Shown here in pieces: positions 50,552 through 60,415 of a DNA stretch of 64,000 bases. The notes under the pieces were generated by a model. It was not told the origin of the DNA. It saw only the letters and a list, made by a program, of their open reading frames with translations, and made no database searches. The position numbers and the translations under genes are program-made. This stretch comes from Sphingomonas sp. Leaf17. Its GTDB lineage: Bacteria; Pseudomonadota; Alphaproteobacteria; Sphingomonadales; Sphingomonadaceae. The DNA lies in NCBI RefSeq assembly GCF_001421505.1, contig NZ_LMKL01000004.1, forward strand, positions 248,001 to 312,000, written 5' to 3'. Positions within the stretch are counted from its first letter, which is position 1, and each line of letters starts with the position of its first letter.

Positions 50552-51029
50552 TGCCGTCGTCGGCGCACCCCTGACGCTGGCGGTCGTGATCGGTGCGCAC
50601 GGGGTGCAGGGTGAAGTCCGGTTGAAGGTCTTTGCCGACGACCTGAGCATCCACACGATTTTCAACGACGGCGCGCTGACGCTTAAGTCCGCGCGCGCCG
50701 GCAACAACGGTACGATCGCACGCTTCGCCGAAGTGACCGATCGCAATACCGCCGAGGCCATGCGCGGCACCGAACTGCGCGTCTCGCGCGACACCCTGCC
50801 GCCGCTGGGCGAGGGAGAATATTATCACGCCGATCTGCTGGGCCTGCCCGCGGTATCGACCGACGGCACCGCGCTTGGCCATGTCGTCGCCATCGACAAT
50901 TTCGGGGCGGGCGATGTGATCGAGATCGAGCGCGACACCGGCAAGCGATTCATGGTGCCGATGCGGATCGAGGCCGTTCCCGAATGGGATGCGACGCGTA
51001 TGGTGATCGACGCCGCGTTCGTCGATTGA
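50436..51029 (+). CDS. rimM: Ribosome maturation factor RimM, start uncertain
   Basis: The conserved part, from about LTLAVVIGAHGVQGEVRLKVF onward (~160 residues), is complete and includes the PRC-barrel segment YYHADLLGLPAVSTDG. RimM binds S19 during 30S assembly. The first in-frame ATG codons are 50436 and 50463; both give a Pro/Thr-rich extension of ~35-45 residues and lack a ribosome binding site. The better-initiated frame at 50414 is out of phase. Identity is secure; the true N-terminus is not. trmD, usually next, does not follow. Confidence 0.82.
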   Translation: MTHSPTTPQMPPTRAYPRDNPPKGQTTPPPATTTPPKADAVVGAPLTLAVVIGAHGVQGEVRLKVFADDLSIHTIFNDGALTLKSARAGNNGTIARFAEVTDRNTAEAMRGTELRVSRDTLPPLGEGEYYHADLLGLPAVSTDGTALGHVVAIDNFGAGDVIEIERDTGKRFMVPMRIEAVPEWDATRMVIDAAFVD

Positions 51030-51080
51030 GGCGATTGACGGGGGCGACCGCCCCTGCAGGGGACGGTTGTCAGGATGCCA

Positions 51081-51428
51081 TTACGCGGCCTGCGCAATAA
51101 GCGCGCGGACGGCCACCATCTGTCCGGCGCTGAACCCCAGATCCCGCAGCGTCGCGGTTTCCACCGGGTCGATCGAATCGCCGTCCATCCGCAGCAGGAT
51201 CGCGTAACGGCGCAGCGCCTCAAGCCGGACATCGGCCAGCCGGCTGGGCCGCGCGATGCCGAACAGTGCGCCGACGATCCGGTCGAACCGGGGACTTGCG
51301 CCAAGCGAACACCGGCTGTCGTGGATCGACAGCAGCACGGTGGTGCGTTCGAGCGGAGTCAGCGTGGCGGGCGCGGTCGCCGCCACGGTTTCGGTGAAGG
51401 CCGTGTCGGAAAAATTGCGATAGGCCAT
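51081..51428 (-). CDS. Hypothetical protein coupled to the efflux operon
   Basis: A 115-residue soluble, mostly helical protein without recognised domain (LTPLERTTVLLSIHDSRCSLG; RLADVRLEALRRYAILLRMDG). It starts at ATG 51428, overlapping the stop of the outer-membrane factor gene by one base (TGATG), so it is translated as the last gene of the tripartite efflux operon. No signal peptide. It could be an accessory or unrelated passenger; function unknown. Confidence 0.68.
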   Translation of the reverse strand: MAYRNFSDTAFTETVAATAPATLTPLERTTVLLSIHDSRCSLGASPRFDRIVGALFGIARPSRLADVRLEALRRYAILLRMDGDSIDPVETATLRDLGFSAGQMVAVRALIAQAA

Positions 51429-52924
51429 CACTTCAGTCCTCCACCAAGCGCGCGGTACAATTCGACGAGATTGCCGGCATAGGTCAGCCGGGTCGTGACC
51501 AGATTCTGCTGCGCGGCATAGGCAGAGCGCTGGGAATCGAGCGACACCAGGAAGGAATCCACCCCGGCGCGATACCGGGCATCGGACAGGCGCGAGGCGA
51601 CCGTCGCCGCCTCCGCCTGTGCGGTGCGCGCGCGGACCTGTTCGCCGATCGTGCCGCGCTGCGCCAGCGCATCGGCGACCTCGCGGAAGGCGGTCTGGAT
51701 GGTCTTTTCATATGTCGCGACCGCCGCCTGCTGGCTGGCGCGGGCGTAATCCAGATTGCCCTTGCGCTGGCCGAAGTCGAAGATCGGAATACTGGCGTTG
51801 GGCGACACCGAATAGGTGCCCGTCCCGCTGCCGAACAGGCTGCCCAGCGCGGTGCTGAGCGTGCCGAGCGTGGCGGTCAGCGAAATCTGCGGAAAGAACG
51901 CCGCACGGGCCGCGCCGATGTTCGCGTTCTGCGCGATCAGCTGATGTTCGGCCTGCAATACGTCGGGGCGGCGCAGCAACACGCTGGACGGCAGATTGCC
52001 GGGCAGGGTTTCACGCGCGACGACACCGGTGCCGAGCGCGGTCGGCAGAAGGTCTGCCGGAATGGTCGTTCCGGCCAGCAGGTTCAGCGCATTCTGGTCG
52101 CGGGCGATCTGCGCGCGCAGGGCGGCGATGTCGTTACGCGCACCCTCATAGGTGGTTTCCGCCTGACGCGCCTCCAGTTCGGAGGCGACGCCGATGCGGA
52201 ACTGCGCGCGTGTCAGCTTGAGCGACTGTTCAAAACTGACCAGCGTGTTCTGCGCGATCCGCAGGAGATCCTGGTCGGATGCCATGGTCGCATAGGCGGT
52301 AGCGATCTCGGCGATCAGCGTGATCCGCGTGGCCCGCTGCGCTTCCTCGGTCGCGAAATACTGCTGCAATGCGGCTTCGCTGAGGTTGCGGACACGACCG
52401 AACAGGTCGAGTTCGAACGCCGAAATGCCGACATTGGCGCTGTAGATCGTCAGGTCGCCGCTGCTGGTGCCGGTGCCGACACCCGCACCCGTACCGACGC
52501 CTGCTCCAGTGCCGACACCGGTCCCCGTGCCCGATCCGGCACCCCCGGCCGCGCCCGCCGCGCCGAACACGTTGTTCGTGCGCGTGACGGATGCGGTGCC
52601 GGCGATCGTCGGCAGCAGGTCGCTGCGCTGGATCCGGTATTGCGCGCGGGCCTGCAGCACGTTGGCCGCCGCCAGCCGCAGGTCGCGGTTGTTGTCGAGA
52701 CCGGTCTGGATCACCTGACGCAACTTGTCGTCGGTGAAGAAGTCCCGCCAGCCGATCGCCGAAATATCGACCGCATCGGTGGCGGCGCGCGGATAGATCC
52801 CGCCGCTGGGCAGCGCGGCCGGGACCGCGCCGACCGGCTGGACATATTTCGGCGCGAGATTGCAGCCGGCCAGGCCGGTCGTTGCCGCCAGCAGGGCGAG
52901 GAGGGTGGGCTTCATGCGTATCAT
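51428..52924 (-). CDS. Outer-membrane efflux factor, NodT family lipoprotein
   Basis: A 498-residue TolC-like trimeric channel subunit with lipoprotein signal: [18 protein letters not shown], lipobox LAGC. Two OEP repeats ([16 protein letters not shown] ... and [14 protein letters not shown]...). The start at 52924 overlaps the transporter stop (ATGA). Between the first helices it carries an unusual Gly/Thr/Val low-complexity insert ([16 protein letters not shown]). It forms the outer-membrane duct of the pump. Confidence 0.92.
   Translation of the reverse strand: MIRMKPTLLALLAATTGLAGCNLAPKYVQPVGAVPAALPSGGIYPRAATDAVDISAIGWRDFFTDDKLRQVIQTGLDNNRDLRLAAANVLQARAQYRIQRSDLLPTIAGTASVTRTNNVFGAAGAAGGAGSGTGTGVGTGAGVGTGAGVGTGTSSGDLTIYSANVGISAFELDLFGRVRNLSEAALQQYFATEEAQRATRITLIAEIATAYATMASDQDLLRIAQNTLVSFEQSLKLTRAQFRIGVASELEARQAETTYEGARNDIAALRAQIARDQNALNLLAGTTIPADLLPTALGTGVVARETLPGNLPSSVLLRRPDVLQAEHQLIAQNANIGAARAAFFPQISLTATLGTLSTALGSLFGSGTGTYSVSPNASIPIFDFGQRKGNLDYARASQQAAVATYEKTIQTAFREVADALAQRGTIGEQVRARTAQAEAATVASRLSDARYRAGVDSFLVSLDSQRSAYAAQQNLVTTRLTYAGNLVELYRALGGGLK
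52471..52542. repeat. Four 18-base tandem repeats in the outer-membrane factor gene
   Basis: Units at 52471-52488, 52489-52506, 52507-52524 and 52525-52542 encode the Gly-Thr-Gly-Ala/Thr-Gly-Val hexapeptide repeats inserted in the barrel/helical protein. The in-frame period permits expansion or contraction without frame loss. Confidence 0.78.
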
Positions 52925-55900
52925 GCCTCTGTGGGGGCCGGCGTGCCGTGGTCGTTCGGGCCGTGGTCGTTAGGGCCGTGATCGTTCGGGGCGTGTGCCC
53001 CCGTGCTGGTTGCGCCCTTCGCGGCCGCCGGATGCTTGAACAGCCGGAGGACGACGATGAAGAACATCGGCACGAAGAAGATCGCGAGGACCGTCGCCGA
53101 CAACATGCCGCCGACCACCGCCCGGCCGATCGCGTTCTGGCCACCGGCACCGGCGCCGGTCGAGATCGCGAGCGGCATCACACCGAAGATGAACGCCAGC
53201 GACGTCATCAGGATCGGTCGCAACCGCAGCTTGGCCGCCGCGATCGCCGCGTCGAAGGCGTTCATGCCCTCGGCGATGCGTTCCTCCGCGAACTCCACGA
53301 TCAGGATCGCGTTTTTCGCCGACACGCCGATCGTCGTGATAAGCCCGACCTGAAGGTAGATGTCGTTGTTCAGGCCCGTCAGGAACGCCGCCAGCAGCGC
53401 GCCGACGATCCCGAGCGGCACGACCAGCAGCACCGAGATCGGCACCGACCAGCTTTCGTACAGCGCGGCGAGGCACAGGAACACGATCACCATCGACAGG
53501 CCGTACAGCGCCGGCGCCTGGCCGCCCGAAAGGCGTTCCTCATAGGACAGGCCGGTCCATTCCAGCGCGGTGCCGGGCGGCAGCTTGGCCTGCATTTCCT
53601 CCATCGCCTGCATCGCGGCACCAGTGCTGGAGCCGGGCGCGGCCTGACCCAGCAATTCCATCGCCGGCTGGCCGTTGTAGCGGGTCAGCATGACCGGGGC
53701 CTGCCGCCAGGACAGCGTGGAGAAGGCGGGGAAGGGGGACATCTGGCCCGATTCGCCACGGACGAAGAACTTGTCGATATCGTCGGGGTTCTGGCGGAAC
53801 TGTTCGTCCGCCTGAACATAGACGCGCTTCACCCGGCCACGGTCGATGAAGTCGTTGACATAGGCACCACCCCACGCCGCCGCGATCGTGTTGTTGACGG
53901 CGGTCAGGTCCAGGCCAAGCGCGCGCGCCTTGTCCTGGTCGATGTCGACCTTCAGCTGCGGCGCGTCCTCCAGCGAATTGGGACGCACGCCGACGAGGCG
54001 CGGATCCTGCATCGCCATGCCCAGCATCATGTTGCGCGCCTGCAACAGCTTGTCGTGGCCCATGCCGACCTTGTCGACCAGCTGGAGATCGAACCCGGTC
54101 GCATTGCCCAGTTCGGACACGGCGGGCGGGATGACCGCGAAGATCAGGCCGTCGGCATATTTCGAGAAGGCACCCATCGCGCGTCCGGCGATGGCCGAGG
54201 CCTTGTTGGCCGCGCCTTCACGCTGGTCCCACGGCTTCAGCAGCACGAAGGCCAGGCCGGTGTTCTGGCCCTGACCCGCAAAGCTGAAGCCGTTGATGGT
54301 CAGCACGCCCTGCACGGTGCCCTTTTCGTCATTCAGGAAGTGATTGCGGACGAGGTCCAGCCCCTTGTCGGTCCGTGCGGTCGTGGCACCGGCCGGTCCC
54401 TGGACCAGCGCGATGACATAGCCCTGGTCCTCGTCGGGCAGGAAGCCCGAGGGCAGGCGCGCGAACAACAGGCCCATGCCGAGCACGATGACCAGATAGA
54501 CGATCATCGACCGCTTCCAGCCGCGCGCAATGCCCTTCACGCCGCGTTCGTACTTCACCTGACCGCGATCGAATTTGTCGTTGAACCAGTCGAAGAAGCG
54601 CGCCAGCGGGCCGGTGCTCTTTTTCTTGTCCGGGTCGTGCGGCTTCAGGATGGTCGCGCACAGGGCCGGGGTCAGCACCAGCGCGACGATGACCGACAGG
54701 ACCATGGCCGAGACGATGGTGATCGAGAACTGGCGATAGATGACGCCGGTCGATCCGCCGAAGAACGCCATCGGCAGAAACACCGCCGACAGGACGAGGG
54801 CGATACCGACCAGCGCGCCGGTGATCTCGTCCATTGATTTCTTGGCGGCTTCCTTGGGACTGAGATGTTCGGTGGTGATGAGGCGTTCGACGTTTTCGAC
54901 GACGACGATCGCGTCATCGACCAGCAGACCGATGGCCAGCACCATGCCGAACAGGGTCAGCGTGTTGATCGAGAAGCCGGCCAGCGCCATCACGCCGAAC
55001 GTCCCCAGCAGCACGACCGGCACGGCGATCGTCGGGATCAGCGTGGCGCGGAAGTTCTGGAGGAACAGGAACATGACGAGGAAGACGAGGACGACGGCCT
55101 CGACGAGCGTGTGCACCACCTGTTCCACCGACAGGCGGACGAACGGCGTGGTGTCATAGGGATAGACGACCTTCACGTCGGCCGGGAACTGCGACGTCAG
55201 GCTGTCGACCTGCGCCTTGATCGCGGTGACCGTGTCGAGCGCGTTCGCGCCCGGTGCCAGCTTGATGCCGATCGCCGAGGCGGGCATCCCGTTATACTTG
55301 GCGTCGAAGCCGTAGTTTTCGGCACCCAGCTCGATCCGTGCGACATCGCGCAGCCGGACGACCGCGCCATCGACGCCGGTCTTCAGGCGGATGTTGCCGA
55401 ACTGGTCGGGCGTTTCCAGTCGCGACTGGACCGACACCGTGGCGTTCAGCATCTGCTCCTTGGGGGCCGGCTGCGCGCCGATCTGGCCGGCGGAAACCTG
55501 GACGTTCTGTGCCTGCACCGCGGCCGTCACGTCGGCCATGGTCAGCGAAAAGCCGTTCAGCTTGATCGGATCGACCCAGATGCGCATCGCATATTGCGAC
55601 CCGAACACCTGCGTATCACCGACACCGGTGACGCGGCTCAGGGGATCCTGCAGCTTGGAGGCAATGATGTCCGACAGGTCGTTGCCGTCATGCGAACCGT
55701 CCTGCGAATACAGGCTGACGAACATCAGGAAGTTGGCGGTCGCCTTGGCGACGCGGATGCCCTGTTGCTGTACTTCCTGCGGCAGCAGCGGGGTGGCGGC
55801 TTGCAGCTTGTTCTGGACCTGCACCTGCGCGATGTCGGGGTCGGTGCCCTGCTCGAATGTCAGGGTGATCGTCGCGGTGCCGGACGAACTGGAGTTCGCC

Positions 55901-56136
55901 GAGAAATAGCGAAGGTTGTCGATCCCCTTCATCTGCTGTTCGATGATCTGGGTCGTCGTGTTCTCCAGCGTCTGGGCATCGGCACCCGGATAGGTGACGG
56001 TGATCGAGACGGCGGGCGGCGCGATGGCGGGAAACTGCGCGATCGGCAGGCTGCGGATGGCGAGGACACCCGCCAGCATCAGGATGATCGCGATGACCCA
56101 TGCGAAGATGGGGCGATCGATGAAATACCGGGCCAT
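52921..56136 (-). CDS. RND multidrug efflux permease (HAE1 family)
   Basis: A 1071-residue inner-membrane proton-driven pump. [17 protein letters not shown] at the N-terminus, periplasmic porter sequence with [23 protein letters not shown], and the paired transmembrane Asp residues [16 protein letters not shown] typical of AcrB/MexB. The C-terminal tail is hydrophilic with three PNDHG-type repeats. It works with the adaptor and outer-membrane factor of the same operon. Substrates likely include drugs or detergents; unspecified. Confidence 0.95.
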   Translation of the reverse strand: MARYFIDRPIFAWVIAIILMLAGVLAIRSLPIAQFPAIAPPAVSITVTYPGADAQTLENTTTQIIEQQMKGIDNLRYFSANSSSSGTATITLTFEQGTDPDIAQVQVQNKLQAATPLLPQEVQQQGIRVAKATANFLMFVSLYSQDGSHDGNDLSDIIASKLQDPLSRVTGVGDTQVFGSQYAMRIWVDPIKLNGFSLTMADVTAAVQAQNVQVSAGQIGAQPAPKEQMLNATVSVQSRLETPDQFGNIRLKTGVDGAVVRLRDVARIELGAENYGFDAKYNGMPASAIGIKLAPGANALDTVTAIKAQVDSLTSQFPADVKVVYPYDTTPFVRLSVEQVVHTLVEAVVLVFLVMFLFLQNFRATLIPTIAVPVVLLGTFGVMALAGFSINTLTLFGMVLAIGLLVDDAIVVVENVERLITTEHLSPKEAAKKSMDEITGALVGIALVLSAVFLPMAFFGGSTGVIYRQFSITIVSAMVLSVIVALVLTPALCATILKPHDPDKKKSTGPLARFFDWFNDKFDRGQVKYERGVKGIARGWKRSMIVYLVIVLGMGLLFARLPSGFLPDEDQGYVIALVQGPAGATTARTDKGLDLVRNHFLNDEKGTVQGVLTINGFSFAGQGQNTGLAFVLLKPWDQREGAANKASAIAGRAMGAFSKYADGLIFAVIPPAVSELGNATGFDLQLVDKVGMGHDKLLQARNMMLGMAMQDPRLVGVRPNSLEDAPQLKVDIDQDKARALGLDLTAVNNTIAAAWGGAYVNDFIDRGRVKRVYVQADEQFRQNPDDIDKFFVRGESGQMSPFPAFSTLSWRQAPVMLTRYNGQPAMELLGQAAPGSSTGAAMQAMEEMQAKLPPGTALEWTGLSYEERLSGGQAPALYGLSMVIVFLCLAALYESWSVPISVLLVVPLGIVGALLAAFLTGLNNDIYLQVGLITTIGVSAKNAILIVEFAEERIAEGMNAFDAAIAAAKLRLRPILMTSLAFIFGVMPLAISTGAGAGGQNAIGRAVVGGMLSATVLAIFFVPMFFIVVLRLFKHPAAAKGATSTGAHAPNDHGPNDHGPNDHGTPAPTEA
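52945..52989. repeat. Three 15-base tandem repeats at the 3' end of the RND gene
   Basis: Units at 52945-52959, 52960-52974 and 52975-52989 (GCCGTGGTCGTTCGG type on the + strand) encode the N-D-H-G-P repeats in the cytoplasmic tail of the permease. Confidence 0.85.
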
Positions 56137-56142
56137 GGTGAT

Positions 56143-57348
56143 TTACTTCGCCTGCTGCTGGGGGGTGGCGGGCTGGCCGGGCTGGGCCTGACCGCCCGGC
56201 GCACGCCCACCTTGCCCCGCGGGCTTGTCGGTCCAGGCGACGGGCTTGACCGGCATGCCGGGGCGCAGGGACATGCCACCCTCGACGATCACCTTGTCAC
56301 CGGGCTTCAGGCCCGACGTGACCAGCCAGTTGGTGCCGACCGCGCGGTCGGTCACCAGCGTGCGCGGTTCCACCTTGTTGCCGGCACCTACGACCATGAC
56401 CGTCGCATCGCCGCGTTCGTCACGCGACACCGCGCGCTGCGGCACCATGATGCCCGACGCCTGCGTGCCCTCGATCATCTGGGCGCGGACATACATGCCG
56501 GGCAGCAACAGGCCACGCGGGTTCGGGAACACGGCGCGAATGGTCTGCGTGCCCGTGGTGGGATCGACCGAGACGTCGGCGAACTGGAGCGTCCCCTCGA
56601 TCGGATAGGTCGAGCCGTCCTCCAGCGTCAGCTTGACCCGCGCCGCCGCGCCGCCGCGCGACACGTCGCCCGCAAGCACCGCCTGGCGCAGTTTCAAAAC
56701 GTCGGCGCTGGACTGGGTCAGGTCGACATACATCGGGTCGAGCCGCTGGATCGTCGTCAACGGGTTCGTCTGCGACGCGCTGACCAGGGCGCCGGTGGTG
56801 ACGATCGAACGACCGATCCGGCCGGAAATCGGCGCGGTGATGAGCGCGCGGCGAAGATCGATCTGCGCGGTGCGCAGCGCGGCCTGCTGCGCCGCGACAT
56901 CGGCCTGCGCCTGCTGGGCGCTGGTGATGGCGTTTTCGTAATCCTGGCGGGCGATCGCGTTGATCTTGACCAGCTCGCCATAGCGGCGCGCGAGCGCCTG
57001 GCTCGACGCGATCGCGGCGCGCGCGCGGGCGAGGGCGGCACGGGCGCTGGCGACGGCGGCCTGATACGGCGTCGAATCGATCCGGTAGAGCGGCTGGCCT
57101 TCGCGGACCTGATCGCCCTCCCGGAACAGCCGGGCCTCGATCAGCCCGCTCACCTGCGGGCGAACCTCGGACGTCTCATACGCAGCGGTGCGACCGGGCA
57201 ATTCGGTCGTCAGCGTGACGGGCTGGCTGGCCACGGTCACGACGCCGACCTGCGCCGGGCCGGTGGGCGCCGGGGCTTGCTGCTGGGGCTGACCGCACGC
57301 GGCGAGCAGCAGGGCGGAGGCCATCATCGGCGCACGTGCATTAATCAT
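56143..57348 (-). CDS. RND efflux periplasmic adaptor (MFP) lipoprotein
   Basis: A 401-residue membrane-fusion protein. The lipoprotein signal MINARAPMMASALLLAACGQ is followed by Pro/Gln-rich spacer, lipoyl-like half (GRTAAYETSEVRPQVSGLI), alpha-helical hairpin and beta-barrel, and a Pro/Gly/Gln-rich tail. Start at 57348 lies directly under the operator. It links inner-membrane pump and outer-membrane duct. First gene of the operon. Confidence 0.93.
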   Translation of the reverse strand: MINARAPMMASALLLAACGQPQQQAPAPTGPAQVGVVTVASQPVTLTTELPGRTAAYETSEVRPQVSGLIEARLFREGDQVREGQPLYRIDSTPYQAAVASARAALARARAAIASSQALARRYGELVKINAIARQDYENAITSAQQAQADVAAQQAALRTAQIDLRRALITAPISGRIGRSIVTTGALVSASQTNPLTTIQRLDPMYVDLTQSSADVLKLRQAVLAGDVSRGGAAARVKLTLEDGSTYPIEGTLQFADVSVDPTTGTQTIRAVFPNPRGLLLPGMYVRAQMIEGTQASGIMVPQRAVSRDERGDATVMVVGAGNKVEPRTLVTDRAVGTNWLVTSGLKPGDKVIVEGGMSLRPGMPVKPVAWTDKPAGQGGRAPGGQAQPGQPATPQQQAK

Positions 57349-57372
57349 GGAGTTTCGGGCTCGATCTGCTAG

Positions 57373-57394
57373 TGTGAGTGAACGATCACTCACA
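57373..57394. promoter_or_regulatory. Palindromic TetR-type operator of the efflux operon
   Basis: Perfect inverted repeat TGTGAGTGA / TCACTCACA with a four-base centre ACGA, midway between the divergent adaptor gene (start 57348) and tetR gene (start 57445). Size and position suit a TetR/AcrR-family dimer controlling both directions. The TGAGTGA ... TCACTCA core resembles AcrR-type operators. Confidence 0.85.
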
Positions 57395-57444
57395 GGCGCC
57401 GTTAGCCCAGTAATCGTGGGTCGGTCAAGTCGAAGGATGGTGCG

Positions 57445-58083
57445 GTGCACAACGTGTTTGCGTATGACGAAATAGATCAGATCTGCGTCGGTCCGACGCG
57501 GGCGGAGGAGCGACGGACGCGGCTGGCCGCGGCGGCGCGTATCCTGTTCTGCGAGCGGGGTTTTCACGCGACGGGCATGGCCCAGATCGCGGAGGCGTCC
57601 GGGGTCAAGGTCGGGCAGATCTATCGCGACTTTGCCAGCAAAGACGATATCATCGCCGCGATCGTCGAGGCCGACGTCACCGAATTTCTGGACGAGGCGG
57701 CCTTGCGCGCGGCGGTCGCGGCTGGCGACCGGATGGGCGTGCGCAACTGGATCGTCCGATTCGTGGTGCAGGATCGAATCGCCGGCCGCGATCAGCTGAT
57801 GCCGGAAATCATTGCCGAGGCGGTTCGCAACGAGCGGATTGCGGCGATCATGGCGGAACTGGATGCGCGGATCCGGTACACCATGCAGGCGGCCCTGACG
57901 GTGTTCGCGCCCGAACCCGGTCGTGCCGACGATGTGGCGGTCGTCGCCGACCTTATCCTGACGCTGGTGATCGGTCAGTGCAGCCGCATGGCATCCGCCG
58001 TCGACCGGGACGTCACCGCGTTGCAGGCCCGGATCCTGCGACTGGTCGACGAGGAGATCCGGGCGCTGGCCGGCTGCGGATAA
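57445..58083 (+). CDS. TetR/AcrR-family repressor of the efflux operon
   Basis: A 212-residue regulator. The N-terminal helix-turn-helix region TRLAAAARILFCERGFHATGMAQIAEASGVKVGQIYRDF matches TetR, and the C-terminal ligand domain is helical with a terminal MASAVDRDVTALQARILRLV. GTG 45 is preceded by GAAGGA seven bases away. It is predicted to bind the palindrome upstream and to be released by an efflux substrate. Confidence 0.91.
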   Translation: MHNVFAYDEIDQICVGPTRAEERRTRLAAAARILFCERGFHATGMAQIAEASGVKVGQIYRDFASKDDIIAAIVEADVTEFLDEAALRAAVAAGDRMGVRNWIVRFVVQDRIAGRDQLMPEIIAEAVRNERIAAIMAELDARIRYTMQAALTVFAPEPGRADDVAVVADLILTLVIGQCSRMASAVDRDVTALQARILRLVDEEIRALAGCG

Positions 58084-58118
58084 CCCGCAGCCGCCATATG
58101 CATCCGCCGCATCGGCGA

Positions 58119-59063
58119 TCAGTGCGCGGGCGTGCGGGCCTTGTGGAACAGGCCGACCACCAGCGCGATGGCACCACCGACGACCAGGCCGAACAGGCCG
58201 TTCATCGCCGCCGTCACGATCCAGCTGACGGCACCGCCAATGCCGGCCAGCGCCGCGCCGGCGTGTTCGGCGACGTCATGGATCAGATGCGCGGGGGCCG
58301 CGAGGACGCCCGACGTTTCCAGCCCGTGCGTCAGGATTCCGCCGCCGACCCAGATCATCGCCGCCGTGCCGACGATCGACAGGATCTTCATCAGAATCGG
58401 CATGCCCTTTACCAGACCACGCCCGACAGCCTGCGCCAGCGTCGATGGCTTGGTCGCAAGATGCAGGCCGATATCGTCCGCCTTCACGATCAGCGCGACA
58501 AAGCCGTAGACGCCGATGGTGATCGCGATGCCGACCGCCGCCAGTACCAGCGCCTGCGTGAGGATGGGGCTTTCGGCCACATCGGCCAGCGCGATCGCCA
58601 TGATTTCCGCCGACAGGATCAGGTCGGTGCGGATCGCGCCCGACACCTTCTGGTCCTCCAGCGTCTTTGCATCGACGGCCGTGTCGACAACTGCCTCGGC
58701 ATGGCCGCCACCGAACGCCTCGATCACCTTTTCCGCGCCCTCGAAGCAGAGATAGGCCCCGCCCAGCATCAGGATCGGCGTGATCGCCCATGGCGCGAAC
58801 GCACTGAGCGCCAGTGCGGCCGGGAGCAGGAAGATCAGCTTGTTCTTGATCGACCCCAGCGCGATCTTGCCGACGATCGGCAGTTCGCGGTCGGGCGTGA
58901 AGCCGACCACATAGCGCGGCGTGACCGCGGCATCGTCGACGACGACGCCCATTGCCTTGCTGCCCGCCTTGGCCGTGGCCGCGCCGATATCATCGAGCGA
59001 TGCCGCCGCCAGCTTGGTGATGCCGGCGATATCGTCCAGCAATGCGACTAATCCTGAAGCCAA
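58119..59063 (-). CDS. DUF808 inner-membrane protein (YedI family)
   Basis: A 314-residue polytopic membrane protein starting MASGLVALLDDIAGITKLAAASLDDIG with VVDDAAVTPRYVVGF and GGAYLCFEGAEKVIEAF, the family-defining segments of DUF808/YedI. About seven hydrophobic helices follow. Role unknown, possibly a transporter-like protein. It is convergent with the tetR gene. Confidence 0.9.
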   Translation of the reverse strand: MASGLVALLDDIAGITKLAAASLDDIGAATAKAGSKAMGVVVDDAAVTPRYVVGFTPDRELPIVGKIALGSIKNKLIFLLPAALALSAFAPWAITPILMLGGAYLCFEGAEKVIEAFGGGHAEAVVDTAVDAKTLEDQKVSGAIRTDLILSAEIMAIALADVAESPILTQALVLAAVGIAITIGVYGFVALIVKADDIGLHLATKPSTLAQAVGRGLVKGMPILMKILSIVGTAAMIWVGGGILTHGLETSGVLAAPAHLIHDVAEHAGAALAGIGGAVSWIVTAAMNGLFGLVVGGAIALVVGLFHKARTPAH

Positions 59064-59253
59064 CCGCTCTTCCCCCGTCCGTGTCGTTTCGCGCCGATCG
59101 TTAGTCGAACCCGACGGTCGTGCAAAGGTTGCAAGGCAGGATGACAGGGCCGGCCGATACGTTTATTGTGCGGTGCAGCAACGATCATCCGGGAGACGCG
59201 TTAGGGACCGGTCAGCGATGGGTGCCGTTGGCGGCCCGAAGGAGACGCCGACC

Positions 59254-60399
59254 ATGAGAAAATTGTCCGATACCATTACCCGACTTGCCGCGATGCGGGA
59301 CCAGTTGAGCCAGACGATGCCGTCGCCGGGCCAGGATCGCCTGCGCGATCTGATCCATGTCGGCAGCAATCCCGGCGCATTGCGCGCGCGTACCCACATT
59401 CCCGACGATCTCGCCGCCGGCGCGCCGCTGGTCGTCGTGCTGCACGGCTGCACGCAGACCGCCGCTGCGTACGACCATGGATCGGGCTGGTCGACGCTGG
59501 CCGATCGCCACGGCTTTGCGGTGCTGTTTCCCGAACAGTCGGTGGCGAACAACATGAACCGCTGCTTCAACTGGTTCCAGCCCGAGGATACGACACGCGA
59601 CAGCGGCGAGGCCCTGTCGATCCGCCAGATGGTCGAGGCCGTGATCGAGGCGCACGACCTGGATCCGACGCGCGTCTTCGTCACGGGCCTGTCGGCGGGG
59701 GGCGCGATGACGTCGGTCATGCTGGCGACCTATCCCGAGGTGTTCGCCGGCGGCGCGATCATCGCCGGCCTGCCCTATGGCAGTGCCACGACCGTATCGG
59801 AGGCGATGGACCGGATGCGCGGCCATGGCGGTCTGGACGAGGATGCGCTGGCGGCGCTGGTTCACGCCGCATCGGACCATGACGGGCCGTGGCCGCGCGT
59901 GTCGGTCTGGCACGGCAGCGCCGACCGCACCGTCGTGCACGCCAACGCGGCGCGGATCGTGGCGCAGTGGCGGCTGGTCCACGGAATCGGCCGCGCGCCG
60001 ACCCATAGCGGGATGATCGACGGCCAGCGTCGTGACGTCTGGTGCAACGCGGCCGGTGAACCGGTCATCGAATCGATCACGGTTGCCGACATGGCGCACG
60101 GCACGCCGCTGGACCCGACCGGCGCGGACGGGGTGGGGGAAAGCGGCCCCTTCATGCTGGACAGCGGCATTTCCAGCACGGTGCACATCGCCGCCTTCTG
60201 GGGCTTGCTGGCCGATATCGCGCTGGATGATACGCGGGAGGCGGTGGTTGCAACGCAAGCCCCGGCGCCCGAGGTGAAGCGCGCCATTCCGCAGCCGACA
60301 CTGGCGGCGGACACCGCGCGGCCGGCGGCTGGTTCGGGTCCGCACGGGGTTCAGCAGGTGATCGAGGACGCGCTGCGCGCGGCGGGCCTGATGCGCTGA
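59254..60399 (+). CDS. PHB depolymerase-type alpha/beta hydrolase (LpqC family)
   Basis: A 381-residue esterase. VVLHGCTQTAAAYDHGSGW forms the oxyanion region and GLSAGGAMTSVMLATYPEVF carries nucleophile S147, the pattern of PhaZ-like PHB depolymerases and feruloyl esterases. No Sec signal is visible, so it may be cytoplasmic. AAGGAG is nine bases before ATG 59254; ATG 59218 is an alternative. It could degrade intracellular polyhydroxybutyrate; substrate unproven. Confidence 0.86.
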   Translation: MRKLSDTITRLAAMRDQLSQTMPSPGQDRLRDLIHVGSNPGALRARTHIPDDLAAGAPLVVVLHGCTQTAAAYDHGSGWSTLADRHGFAVLFPEQSVANNMNRCFNWFQPEDTTRDSGEALSIRQMVEAVIEAHDLDPTRVFVTGLSAGGAMTSVMLATYPEVFAGGAIIAGLPYGSATTVSEAMDRMRGHGGLDEDALAALVHAASDHDGPWPRVSVWHGSADRTVVHANAARIVAQWRLVHGIGRAPTHSGMIDGQRRDVWCNAAGEPVIESITVADMAHGTPLDPTGADGVGESGPFMLDSGISSTVHIAAFWGLLADIALDDTREAVVATQAPAPEVKRAIPQPTLAADTARPAAGSGPHGVQQVIEDALRAAGLMR

Positions 60400-60415
60400 C
60401 GCCGGGGGGCGATCC

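Noticed and set aside
54865..57372. 835-residue forward frame across the RND pump and adaptor genes
   Set aside because: Antisense shadow of two clear efflux genes; no motif and biased Arg/Gly/Gln composition.
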